From the NCBI GenBank assembly GCA_039024435.1, contig JBCCQH010000119.1:1-22873 (forward strand): a DNA stretch of 22,873 nt, in the 5' to 3' direction. Positions 8,766 to 15,861 of the stretch are shown here, one piece after another. The stretch is from JBCCQH01 sp039024435 (lineage in GTDB: Bacteria > Bacteroidota > Bacteroidia > J057 > JADKCL01). Under the pieces are notes generated by a model. The model worked only from the letters and a program-made list of their open reading frames with translations, was not told the origin of the DNA and did no database searches. Made by a program: the position numbers and the translations under genes. Numbering within the stretch: position 1 is the first letter of the stretch; each line of letters opens with the position of its first letter.

Positions 8766-8803
8766 ACGAAACGGGAAGCCCACTCCTTTCCGTTTCGTTC
8801 TTT
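8766..8803 (+). terminator. Rho-independent terminator of the sigma operon
   Basis: The arms ACGAAACGGGAAG (8766-8778) and CTTTCCGTTTCGT (8786-8798) form a 13-bp stem with one mismatch and a 7-nt loop, followed by TCTTT, 12 nt after the barrel gene stop. Confidence 0.8.
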
Positions 8804-8847
8804 AGATAGTTGTATCATTCCCAGGTCATCACGACCTGATCGCAAAA

Positions 8848-8884
8848 GGAAAACACTGCGGCGACGCGGTGTTTTTCTTATTTT
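8848..8884 (+). terminator. Strong hairpin with T-tract just before the 8891 gene
   Basis: AAAACACTGCG (8850-8860) and CGCGGTGTTTT (8865-8875) pair over 11 bp with one G-U and a 4-nt GCGA loop. The stem extends to 13 bp with flanking bases and is followed by a T-rich run to 8884. A separate small hairpin, CAGGTC/GACCTG, lies at 8822-8838. This could be a second terminator of the sigma operon or an attenuator in the leader of the next gene. Confidence 0.65.
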
Positions 8885-8890
8885 GGCGGG

Positions 8891-9502
8891 ATGGCGGAAT
8901 CTGCTCCTTTTTCCCCCGATGAATTCCGCCGCCGGCTGGCGGATCGGTTTGCGGTATCCATGCCGATGCCCACTGTGCCGCCCAACCACGACGCTGAATG
9001 GGCCGAATACCTCATCGGAGTCCTGGGTGAATCCCCCGAAGACCACTTCGCCCACGCCCTGGCCTACCGGGAACTCGAGGAAGGACTGGGGCAGTTGGGG
9101 ATTGCTCCCTCCGCCTGTGAACCGGCGGCCCACCTGGGCCAGTTGATTCCCTGGCGGGGTCGCCGCGCTGCCTGGAATCGGCTCGGGGAAGCAATGGAAC
9201 TCAAATTGCCACGTCTCGGGGCCCCACCCTGGCTGCAATCGGTGGTCGGAGCCAGCCTACTCGGCAGTTTTGTCCTGATGTTTTTTTTCCTCTTGTGGGG
9301 ATTCGGCCTGTTTTGGGCGATGATCGCGGTCTTGTACGGCATCGAACGCTGGCTGCCGATGTTCTCGTTTCCGTCTCTGGGAGCGGCAGTGGCCCGGATT
9401 GCGGTCCTGAATCCTGAGTTGAAGTACGAACTGTCCGCCCAGCCCGAAGCCGTGGCGGCGCTGGTGGCTGATTTTCGGCACCGGCACTTTCCGGAGGATT
9501 GA
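8891..9502 (+). CDS. Unrecognised membrane protein
   Basis: I do not recognise this 203-residue protein. Residues 1-80 are soluble, acidic and helix-prone (SPDEFRRRLADRF, AEWAEYLIGVLGESPEDHF). Residues 82-116 are basic and aromatic (IPWRGRRAAWNRLGE). Residues about 118-150 form one long or two short hydrophobic helices (GASLLGSFVLMFFFLLWGFG and onward). The C-terminal 50 residues are again soluble. It would sit in the inner membrane with both ends probably cytoplasmic if there are two helices. Codon use matches its neighbours and the frame is intact, so it is likely a real gene. The ATG lies only 7 nt after the T-tract of a terminator-like hairpin. Confidence 0.7.
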   Translation: MAESAPFSPDEFRRRLADRFAVSMPMPTVPPNHDAEWAEYLIGVLGESPEDHFAHALAYRELEEGLGQLGIAPSACEPAAHLGQLIPWRGRRAAWNRLGEAMELKLPRLGAPPWLQSVVGASLLGSFVLMFFFLLWGFGLFWAMIAVLYGIERWLPMFSFPSLGAAVARIAVLNPELKYELSAQPEAVAALVADFRHRHFPED

Positions 9503-9708
9503 GGTCCTGGATCCGGCCACAAGGCTCCCGGCACGCAGATACAAATTGACGCCATGGCCGGTGGCTGCGGGGTCAAACTGGGTTGGGGGGCGACTGACCC
9601 CGGGCAGGTTTCACGTTGCGCGAGTTGAGATTCCCAAGGCCGACCACAATGAGGCTCTGATTCTTCGAATAGCCCGCTTTGAGCGACCAGCGCCACCGCA
9701 AAATCGCT

Positions 9709-10380
9709 TCAAGGATTGACCACGACCTCAAGGATCTCGTCCGATTTCCCTTCCTCCGCCAACCGAAGCGCGTTCACCGAGAAACTGGGAAAGACTTCCT
9801 TTTCAATAAACTTTTTCAACAACTCACCCGCCGCAACTTCGTCATCTTTGTGGTAACAGACGGTGATCCCCGCCCCGGGCATTTGGCCCAGTAGTTTTTC
9901 GATATTTTTCTCCTTGCGCGCCTGGTTGTCCAGAAAAGGGGCGGGAAAACCCGCCGCCGACAGTTTTTGTTGCAGCAGTTTGGCCCGGTCTTTGACCGCC
10001 TCGCCCGTACCCACCGGGCGAATCACTTTGATGTAATAGCCATTGAGTTGGGCCAGGGATTCGGGCAAGTCCTGCCTGCGCTCATCCTGAATTCTGATTT
10101 TCAACTCTTGATATTTTTGTCGCAGTTGGGGCGCCTCCGGCTGGGATTCTCGGGCGTAAACCACGCGCCGCAGGGCTTCTTCGAGTTCCCCGATGTTGCT
10201 GAGGGAGTCAGCTTCCTGGATGATATGTTGGTAGTTGTTGAAGGTATCTCCTCGACCCCGGCACCAATCTGAATTGATCATACAAGCCACCTCGGATAAA
10301 CCAATCGTTAAATCAAGTACCAGTACGACGACTCCGAGAACCCCAATGACGCCACCAGCCCACTTTAATCCTTTTTTCAT
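9709..10380 (-). CDS. Membrane-anchored protein with helical/TPR-like middle and unrecognised C-terminal domain
   Basis: This is a 223-residue protein. Residues about 8-30 are an N-terminal transmembrane anchor (VIGVLGVVVLVLDLTIGL). Residues about 45-100 are helical and resemble one or two TPR units (ELEEALRRVVYARESQPEAP). From about 115 a domain begins with YYIKVIRPVGTG and continues ITVCYHKDDEVAAGELLKKF to EILEVVVNP. This alternating beta/alpha pattern, with a YxKxDEVAAxxL segment, resembles LytR-C/SPOR-like accessory domains, but I cannot assign it firmly. It converges with the 8891 gene and is divergent from the GH18-like gene. The product is probably exposed outside the cytoplasmic membrane. 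Confidence 0.75.
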   Translation of the reverse strand: MKKGLKWAGGVIGVLGVVVLVLDLTIGLSEVACMINSDWCRGRGDTFNNYQHIIQEADSLSNIGELEEALRRVVYARESQPEAPQLRQKYQELKIRIQDERRQDLPESLAQLNGYYIKVIRPVGTGEAVKDRAKLLQQKLSAAGFPAPFLDNQARKEKNIEKLLGQMPGAGITVCYHKDDEVAAGELLKKFIEKEVFPSFSVNALRLAEEGKSDEILEVVVNP

Positions 10381-10557
10381 AATTTTTCAATCCAATGTTT
10401 CACAATTGCCTCATAAATGCCGTTATCTCGAATTCTTTGAGGATCAAAAAGCACAATCAAGTTAAAATGAGAGGCTGAATATTGCAAGCAATCCGCCCGG
10501 AAATCTTCGGCGGTTGCCCCCCTCGGCATATTTCCCAAAATCACCTAAATTCGCACC

Positions 10558-11871
10558 ATGCGCCTTGGGTGGATATTTATCGGGACAATGCTGTTCGGAA
10601 CGCTGCTTTCCGCTCAGGGTACCTCGCCCCACCAGTGGCAATTGGAAGAATACTATCGCGCTGATTTTTCCCGGGAACGCGACTACGACAAAGCATTTCG
10701 CATCACCAACCAGGGCAAACGCAATTCCGCTCAAAAATGTACCATGCAGCGGCAGGTGTACGGATTCCATCCCGCCTGGCGCGGCACCGCTTACGAGAAC
10801 TATGACTTCGGACTGCTGTTTGCGATTGCCTATTTTGGGGCGGAAATCGATCCGGCGGGCGGATTTCGCACCACACACCTTTGGCGGGAAACCCGCCTCG
10901 TCGAGTTGGCCCACGGACGCGGGTCCCGGGTGGACCTGACCGTGTATAGCTACGATCCCGCCGCCAACCGGCGCTTCCTCGCTGACGAAACCGCCCGGGC
11001 CGCCACCATCGATTCATTGGTCGCCCTCCTCAAGGCCCAGGACGGCGATGGAGTGTGCCTGGACATGCAAGGCATCGCGGCCGATAACGCAGACCAATTT
11101 TCCAGCTTCATCCGGCAAATGGCCCTGGCATTGGCGCGGGAAAAGTCCTACTGGCAATTGTCGGTGGTGCTGCCCTCGGATGCGGCGGCGCTACCGCTCG
11201 ACTTCCCGGCCCTGGCCCCCTTCGTGGACCGCTACCTGATGATGGGCTACGATCAGCGTGGCCCCCGCGCTCCCCTTGCTGGCCCCAACCTCCCCCTGCG
11301 GGCGGGTGCGCCTTGGGGAGAGCGAAGTGTAGAGCGTGCTTTGGACCGTTACCTCAGCCGAGGGATTCCCAAGGAGAAATTGCTGCTGGGCATCCCCTAC
11401 TTTGGCTACCAATGGTCCACCGAGAGCAAGGAAGTCGGCGCCCGCACTCTGGCCTCTGCCCGAACCTTGCCCTACCAGGAAATCAGCCGCCTGGCCCGAT
11501 TGCACCCTCCCCAGCTCGACACGGCGAGCGGAAATTCATATCTCGCCTGGACCGAAGGCGCGACCGCGCAACAAGTATGGGGACCGACGATACAAAGCCT
11601 CCCCCGCAAATACCAAATGGTGAAGAAAAAAGGCATCGCTGGGGTCGCGATCTGGGCCCTGGGCTACGACCACGGAGAGGACGCGCTGTGGGGACTCATC
11701 CGGGACTACTTTGCCGATTGCGACGCCATGGCCACCCAGCGGGACAACGAACGCCGCAAAGTGCTGGATGGTCCTACCTCGGCCGAGCGCAACCGCAACA
11801 ATTGGATTTGGATTGTGGTGGGCATGATCGGGCTGATCGGCTTCATCATCTTTGCCCGGCGACTCAAGTAG
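10558..11871 (+). CDS. Membrane-anchored glycoside hydrolase family 18-like protein with altered catalytic motif
   Basis: This is a 437-residue protein. Residues 1-19 are a signal peptide (TLLSA|QG). Residues about 66-385 form a GH18/YaaH-like TIM barrel: VYGFHPAW at the first strand, LMMGYDQRG (the Met-x-Tyr-Asp of GH18), LLLGIPYFGYQW, and the last-strand GVAIWALGYDHG with the substrate-stacking Trp. The catalytic strand reads DGVCLDMQG (164-172) instead of the usual DGxDxDxE: the second Asp is Cys167 and the acid/base Glu is Gln171. It should therefore not hydrolyse chitin in the normal way and may be a carbohydrate-binding lectin-like protein. Residues about 415-432 form a C-terminal transmembrane helix followed by RRLK, so the barrel lies in the periplasm. 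The ATG at 10558 is the first in frame before the signal peptide. Confidence 0.85.
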   Translation: MRLGWIFIGTMLFGTLLSAQGTSPHQWQLEEYYRADFSRERDYDKAFRITNQGKRNSAQKCTMQRQVYGFHPAWRGTAYENYDFGLLFAIAYFGAEIDPAGGFRTTHLWRETRLVELAHGRGSRVDLTVYSYDPAANRRFLADETARAATIDSLVALLKAQDGDGVCLDMQGIAADNADQFSSFIRQMALALAREKSYWQLSVVLPSDAAALPLDFPALAPFVDRYLMMGYDQRGPRAPLAGPNLPLRAGAPWGERSVERALDRYLSRGIPKEKLLLGIPYFGYQWSTESKEVGARTLASARTLPYQEISRLARLHPPQLDTASGNSYLAWTEGATAQQVWGPTIQSLPRKYQMVKKKGIAGVAIWALGYDHGEDALWGLIRDYFADCDAMATQRDNERRKVLDGPTSAERNRNNWIWIVVGMIGLIGFIIFARRLK

Positions 11872-11915
11872 GGCGAGTCCTTGCCCCCACAGCTAAACAG
11901 GATCAAATACCCCCA

Positions 11916-11957
11916 AACAAAAAAGCTTTGGTCCCGCACAGTGGCCGGACCAAAGCT
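11916..11957. terminator. Shared terminator between the convergent GH18-like and fasciclin genes
   Basis: AGCTTTGGTCC (11924-11934) and GGACCAAAGCT (11947-11957) form a perfect 11-bp stem. A run of A at 11916-11924 gives the minus-strand transcript a U-tract, so it clearly terminates the fasciclin gene and can also stop the GH18-like transcript. Confidence 0.8.
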
Positions 11958-11982
11958 CGTTTGGCTCTTATTTCTTCGTGGA

Positions 11983-12552
11983 TCAGTGGTGAGCCGGCGG
12001 TAGGATCACCCGGTCGATGACGTGGACCACACCATTGCTGGCAGTTACGTCGGCGTTGATCACGCGGGCATTGTCGATCAGTACTCCACCTTCGGTCAGG
12101 GTGACCTTTACTTTGGAGCCCTGTACCGTGGCGGCACGCTGGCCATCACCGAGGTCGGTCGAGAGAATTTTCCCCGGAACGACGTGGTAGGTCAAAATAT
12201 TTACCAATTGATCTTTGTTTTCTGGCTTGAGGAGATTCGCCACGGTGCCTTTGGGCAGCGCATTGAAGGCATCGTTGGTCGGGGCAAATACCGTGAAAGG
12301 ACCGTCGCCTTTCAGAGTGCTAACCAGATCGGCAGCTTTGACCGCGGCCACGAGCGTGGAGAGTACGTCAGTACCGACGGCGAGATCAATGATATCTTTT
12401 GAGTGTGCGGTGCGGCCCCCGTAGGCGCTGGTCGACACGTTGCTTCCGTTGGATGCGTGCTTGGAGCTGTTGCACTGCGCTTGAATCGGCTGGGCAATCA
12501 GAAGTGCGGCGAGCATAAGCATGCCCGCAGAAAACAGTTTCATCGTCTTCAT
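11983..12552 (-). CDS. Secreted fasciclin (FAS1) domain protein
   Basis: This 189-residue protein has a signal peptide ending near IQA|QC (residue 25). A polar Ser/Asn linker is followed by one complete FAS1 domain (about 53-186): DIIDLAVGTDVLSTLVAAVK, the H1 box GPFTVFAPTNDAFNALP, a central ILTYHVVPGKI with the conserved YH, and the H2 region ASNGVVHVIDRVILPP. FAS1 domains mediate cell-surface or matrix adhesion. The protein is secreted or periplasmic and carries no lipobox; the Cys just after the cleavage site is not in lipobox context. A second in-frame Met three codons in (12543) is an alternative start. A 12-nt motif shared with the DUF2147 gene lies 63 nt upstream. Confidence 0.92.
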   Translation of the reverse strand: MKTMKLFSAGMLMLAALLIAQPIQAQCNSSKHASNGSNVSTSAYGGRTAHSKDIIDLAVGTDVLSTLVAAVKAADLVSTLKGDGPFTVFAPTNDAFNALPKGTVANLLKPENKDQLVNILTYHVVPGKILSTDLGDGQRAATVQGSKVKVTLTEGGVLIDNARVINADVTASNGVVHVIDRVILPPAHH

Positions 12553-12614
12553 ACGTTTTTTGTTGTGCTAAGAATTTTTATTGATTCTCCCTTTCGGGTT
12601 ACGATGAGATTAAC

Positions 12615-12626
12615 GGGAGACTTCCA
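12615..12626 (-). promoter_or_regulatory. Shared upstream motif, copy at the fasciclin gene
   Basis: On the minus strand this reads TGGAAGTCTCCC, 63 nt before the fasciclin ATG, with CATTT two bases further upstream. The same 12 nt lies 62 nt before the DUF2147 ATG. It could be a binding site or an alternative-sigma -35 element. Confidence 0.35.
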
Positions 12627-12655
12627 CAAATGTTCAGAAAATCAAGACTTTAACA

Positions 12656-12667
12656 CTTGTTAACAAG
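12656..12667. promoter_or_regulatory. 12-bp perfect palindrome upstream of the fasciclin gene
   Basis: CTTGTTAACAAG is self-complementary and lies about 105 nt upstream of the fasciclin start, with TTAACACT repeated on both sides (12650-12657 and 12681-12688). It could be an operator for a dimeric regulator; it may also be chance in AT-rich DNA. Confidence 0.25.
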
Positions 12668-13283
12668 CAGGAAACGTTTGTTAACACTCGCAGCAAAACG
12701 AAAGCCGTGGAAGGGCTTGCGCCACTTCCACGGGACCAATCATTGAAATTGGAAAAAACAACATTAGAACCAAACAGACGGAAATATGTCTTTTGACGCG
12801 GCGACTCGGCGGGTACCCGGTCCAGAAAAGACCGAGTGTTCCCAGTGAAAAGCCTTATCCCCGGCTGTTTGTATCCGGCGGGGTAAAATCCAATTCGTTG
12901 CGGGAAGATGGTTTGGTTGAACGGCCGGAGCCGGTTCGGGTGGGCCACCCCAGACTGGGCAGGGAGACCTTTTTCTTGCCTCCGGCCTCAGAATCCGGAG
13001 TATTTGAGCGCAAGGGTGCGCGGGTGGTTTGTGGTGATATCATGGATCGAGTTGATAGCAGGTTAAAATTGGTTGCTCAAACGCTTGCGGACGACAATTG
13101 CTCCCAGTATGGGTTACATTTACCGTGACGCAAACTGCGGTTGATGGTTATTCAGGTGCGATAAATAATAGTTATTCCAAATGCTTATTTGGTACTGCTA
13201 CGTCCCCTGCTCTAAAAGGTTGGGTGAAAATCGAAAAAGTTTTCCCCGTGGGATACATTTATCGGGCTGGACAGGACAGGACT

Positions 13284-14174
13284 TTACTTGAGTGGCGGTT
13301 GAAATTTTACTTCTTCCGAGCGCTTCCGGCCAAAAAAGGCGATCATAGCGCCCCCCGTGGCAAACATGAGCAGACTGTAGATGGCCGGAGGTATCGAGAT
13401 GGTTCCATTTTCCAGGATACCAAGGGCAATCCCGATGGCCAGGGTACCGTTTTGAATGCCCGACTCGATGGAAACAGTGACCGACTGGGGCGTACTGAGG
13501 CGCAACAACCGGGCGGAAAGGTAACCCAAGCCCATCGTCGTCACGTTCAGCGCTAACGCGGCCGGCCCGGCGAGTTGGAGCGAAGTGAGCAGATTGTCCC
13601 GGTCCTTTATGACTGCCGCGACAATGATCAGCGCCAGAAACACCGCCGAAACAATTTTGACCGGCCGCTCCATCTTTCGGGCAAATTTTTCGTTGCGGGA
13701 TCGAATGTACATTCCGATGGCGACCGGGATAACCGTAATCACGGCGATTTGCAAAATCATTTGCACGACGTCCACCGCAATCTGCTCGTCCTGCGCCAGA
13801 AAATGCAGCATGGAATAGTTGACCACGATGGGAATCGTAATGATAGTGATCAGCGAGCTGATGGCGGTCAGCGTAATCGACAGTGCCGTGTCCCCATTCG
13901 CGAGGTGACTGATCAAATTTGAGGTGACCCCCCCGGGGCAGGCCGCCAGCAGCATCAGCCCTACGGCCAACTCCCCGGGCAGCGCAAAGGCTTGGGCCAG
14001 TAGAAAACCTACCAGCGGCAGCAGGAGCAATTGGTTGCTCAATCCCAGCAGAGTCGCTTTGGGGTGCTGCACCACCCGGCGAAAATCATTCAAGACCAGG
14101 GAAAGGCCCATGCCCAGCATGATGATGAACAGCGCCAGCGGCAAAAATATTTGGGTGAGAATGCTACTTTCCAT
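13284..14174 (-). CDS. Bile acid:sodium symporter (BASS) family transporter
   Basis: This 296-residue integral membrane protein has about nine to ten hydrophobic helices, the usual length for bacterial ASBT/BASS proteins. The two hallmark crossover regions are present: ACPGGVTSNLISHLANGD (78-95), which contributes to the sodium sites, and SIESGIQNGTLA (235-246). The family carries sodium-coupled organic anions (bile acids, pantoate, pyruvate in various members); the substrate here cannot be told. The start at 14174 puts the first helix directly at the N-terminus, as in homologues. It lies 167 bp downstream of the DUF2147 gene on the same strand, with a strong hairpin in between, so it is probably a separate unit. 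Confidence 0.92.
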   Translation of the reverse strand: MESSILTQIFLPLALFIIMLGMGLSLVLNDFRRVVQHPKATLLGLSNQLLLLPLVGFLLAQAFALPGELAVGLMLLAACPGGVTSNLISHLANGDTALSITLTAISSLITIITIPIVVNYSMLHFLAQDEQIAVDVVQMILQIAVITVIPVAIGMYIRSRNEKFARKMERPVKIVSAVFLALIIVAAVIKDRDNLLTSLQLAGPAALALNVTTMGLGYLSARLLRLSTPQSVTVSIESGIQNGTLAIGIALGILENGTISIPPAIYSLLMFATGGAMIAFFGRKRSEEVKFQPPLK

Positions 14175-14264
14175 GTGCTTTGCTTAGGAATGAGCACCCA
14201 AATTAAAAATATTTCGGAAAGCAGCCTGGTAAAGGAACGGACCGCGAGCCGTGCATCCATAAGA

Positions 14265-14292
14265 GGGTCCACCCCAGCGACGGGGTGGACCC
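14265..14292 (-). terminator. Perfect 11-bp hairpin after the DUF2147 gene
   Basis: GGGTCCACCCC (14265-14275) and GGGGTGGACCC (14282-14292) pair perfectly around a 6-nt loop, 50 nt downstream of the DUF2147 stop and 91 nt upstream of the BASS start. The minus strand lacks a U-tract, so termination is likely but not certain. Confidence 0.5.
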
Positions 14293-14341
14293 AATGGCAT
14301 TGCCTGGTATCATGTATGCAATGCAGAAGTCCAAATCGTGT

Positions 14342-14773
14342 TTATCCTACTCGGGTGAGGGTTTGGGTATTCGAATACATGGATTTCCATACTTTGAGTT
14401 TGATACTGCCGTCCGCTTTGAGGTAAACGTTGCAGTTGACCGTTTTGCCTTTCCGCGGTGCATAAAGGGTTCCGCTTACCCAGCGGCCCTCCTCGTAGCG
14501 GAGTCCAGTAATCACGTCCAGTCCGAGAACGGGCCGGTTCCGCAGGCTGGAGTTGGGGTTGTTGACGTCTTTCTTTGCGTGCCCCTGCCGGTCATTTGGC
14601 TCGGCAAGCCAGACAATCTTAGCGTGGTAGCGGTTGCCGTTCTGGTATATCTTCAAATGAGAGGTTCCTTCTTCGTTGGCCCAGGTCCCCAGGATTTTGT
14701 CGGCGGGGGTTTGAGCCGATAGTCCTAGGCTGAAGAGCAGCAAAAAGCTGAAAATGGCAATGGTTGGTTTCAT
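14342..14773 (-). CDS. Secreted DUF2147 family protein
   Basis: This 143-residue protein has a signal peptide ending LSA|QT (residue 20). The rest is a complete DUF2147 domain: ILGTWANEEGTSHLKIY at the start, the KIVWL strand, DVNNPNSSLRNRPVLGLDVI with the conserved linker of this family, YEEGRWVSGTLYAPRKGK, and the terminal LKVWKSMYSNTQTLTRV. Members are small periplasmic beta-rich proteins with a lipocalin-like fold and no established reaction; many are listed as signal-peptide proteins of unknown function. A short motif shared with the fasciclin gene lies 62 nt upstream. It is divergent from the four-helix-bundle gene. Confidence 0.92.
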   Translation of the reverse strand: MKPTIAIFSFLLLFSLGLSAQTPADKILGTWANEEGTSHLKIYQNGNRYHAKIVWLAEPNDRQGHAKKDVNNPNSSLRNRPVLGLDVITGLRYEEGRWVSGTLYAPRKGKTVNCNVYLKADGSIKLKVWKSMYSNTQTLTRVG

Positions 14774-14834
14774 AGTTTTGATTTCTAGAAGTTTGGTATT
14801 TGCTTGAGGATACGCCAGGTGGGCAGGAATCGAT

Positions 14835-14846
14835 GGGAGACTTCCA
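14835..14846 (-). promoter_or_regulatory. Shared upstream motif, copy at the DUF2147 gene
   Basis: On the minus strand this reads TGGAAGTCTCCC, identical to the copy upstream of the fasciclin gene and at almost the same distance from the start codon (62 versus 63 nt), also preceded within a few bases by CATTT. Confidence 0.35.
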
Positions 14847-15047
14847 ATGAAATGACCATTTTGCCCGGTGAATTGGACGGGAGAGGAAATGAAAAGTCAA
14901 CCCGCTCCGGCGACAATGCGAGGTTGCGGGGAACCGCAGCAAAATCCCCCCAAAATTTAAACTCTTTGGGAGAGGATTGCGTTAACTTTAGCAATACACT
15001 TATCGATCAGGGTAATACTTGATCTGTTTGGAGTAAATCCGCGCGCA

Positions 15048-15659
15048 ATGAACTACCGCAAAATCTCTTGGTTTCTCGGAATCACCGTTGTATTCCTCAT
15101 CGTTCTGGCAACAAACCTGATCGACCAAAACAGTTTCCGCAAAGTTCGGGACTCGACGGTCAGCATCTATGAAGACCGTCTTTCCAGCAAAAATTTGCTG
15201 TTCGATCTGGTCAAGCTCATTAGTGAAAAGGACCTCGCTAACGCCAATGCGGATACAACCTTCTACTTGGCGCGCAATGGAGAAGTCAATGTCCAAATTC
15301 ACACCTTGTTGACTTCCTTTCGCGACTCCGACCTCACGCAAAAAGAAATCAAGTACCTCGACTTGCTCGACCACGGCCTGACCAAGCTGGAGAAACTGGA
15401 AGTGCGCTTCCTCCAGGACAGCATTGCGGTCGACCACGTGGCCATTGCCGAAAAACTCGACATACTGAAAAAGCGGTTGAACTCCCTCGCCGAGATCCAG
15501 ATGCAAGAAGGGCGCACCCAAATGGAAATGGCCAAAAGCGCGGTGGACTCCGCCGAATTGCTGGCCGAGATCGAGCTTTATTTTCTCATTTTCTTGTTCG
15601 GCGCCGTTTTGTTGATTGTACTGACTTCAGGAAAACGCAAGAAAAAGACGGCCGGCTAG
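15048..15659 (+). CDS. Stand-alone MCP four-helix-bundle (4HB_MCP) membrane protein
   Basis: This 203-residue protein has a transmembrane helix at residues 8-27, a periplasmic all-helical segment (28-175) and a second helix at about 177-193, followed by a short basic tail (GKRKKKTAG). The periplasmic start, STVSIYEDRLSSKNLLFDLV, is the typical opening of the four-helix-bundle sensor of chemoreceptors. There is no HAMP, methylation, kinase or cyclase domain, so it cannot signal alone. The architecture is intact at both ends and not a truncation within this frame. Such stand-alone proteins occur in Bacteroidota; the partner is unknown. Confidence 0.82.
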   Translation: MNYRKISWFLGITVVFLIVLATNLIDQNSFRKVRDSTVSIYEDRLSSKNLLFDLVKLISEKDLANANADTTFYLARNGEVNVQIHTLLTSFRDSDLTQKEIKYLDLLDHGLTKLEKLEVRFLQDSIAVDHVAIAEKLDILKKRLNSLAEIQMQEGRTQMEMAKSAVDSAELLAEIELYFLIFLFGAVLLIVLTSGKRKKKTAG

Positions 15660-15861
15660 GCTTGCTGCTCGGTGCGCCTCCGTGCGAATCCCGCGAACTT
15701 TGACTTTTATCGATCACCGGTAGTCCCTCGGATCGCCGGAGCACTCCACTCGTGATCCGTACGCTTGACTCCGCACCATCCGCGCGGTGTGTACCTGGAC
15801 GCCGGGCCCGGTTTCATTGCGGTCCCTGCCCGATCCTCCGATTCCGAAAGCGTCGCAGCGG

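Larger units (their letters stand above)
12553..13283. other. 731-bp stretch without a recognisable gene
   Basis: This stretch lies between the fasciclin start and the BASS gene stop. It holds the fasciclin promoter region (motif at 12615-12626, 12-bp palindrome CTTGTTAACAAG at 12656-12667, hairpin CCGTGGAAG/CTTCCACGG at 12705-12733). From about 12790 to 13283 the sequence has short open frames on both strands, but none has a plausible start, composition or family resemblance. TTAAAATTGGTTG at 13063-13075 equals a 13-nt piece of the dispersed repeat. It may be gene debris or long untranslated sequence. Confidence 0.5.

Noticed and set aside
12705..12733. Hairpin CCGTGGAAG/CTTCCACGG as a terminator
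   Set aside because: The stem is good but the loop is 11 nt, there is no adjacent gene end for it to serve and no clear T-tract follows immediately; noted only within the gap.
13098..13556. Plus-strand frame beginning at a TTG and reading VTFTVTQTAVDGYSG
   Set aside because: It runs antisense into the BASS gene, has no ATG and no family resemblance; kept only as part of the unexplained gap.
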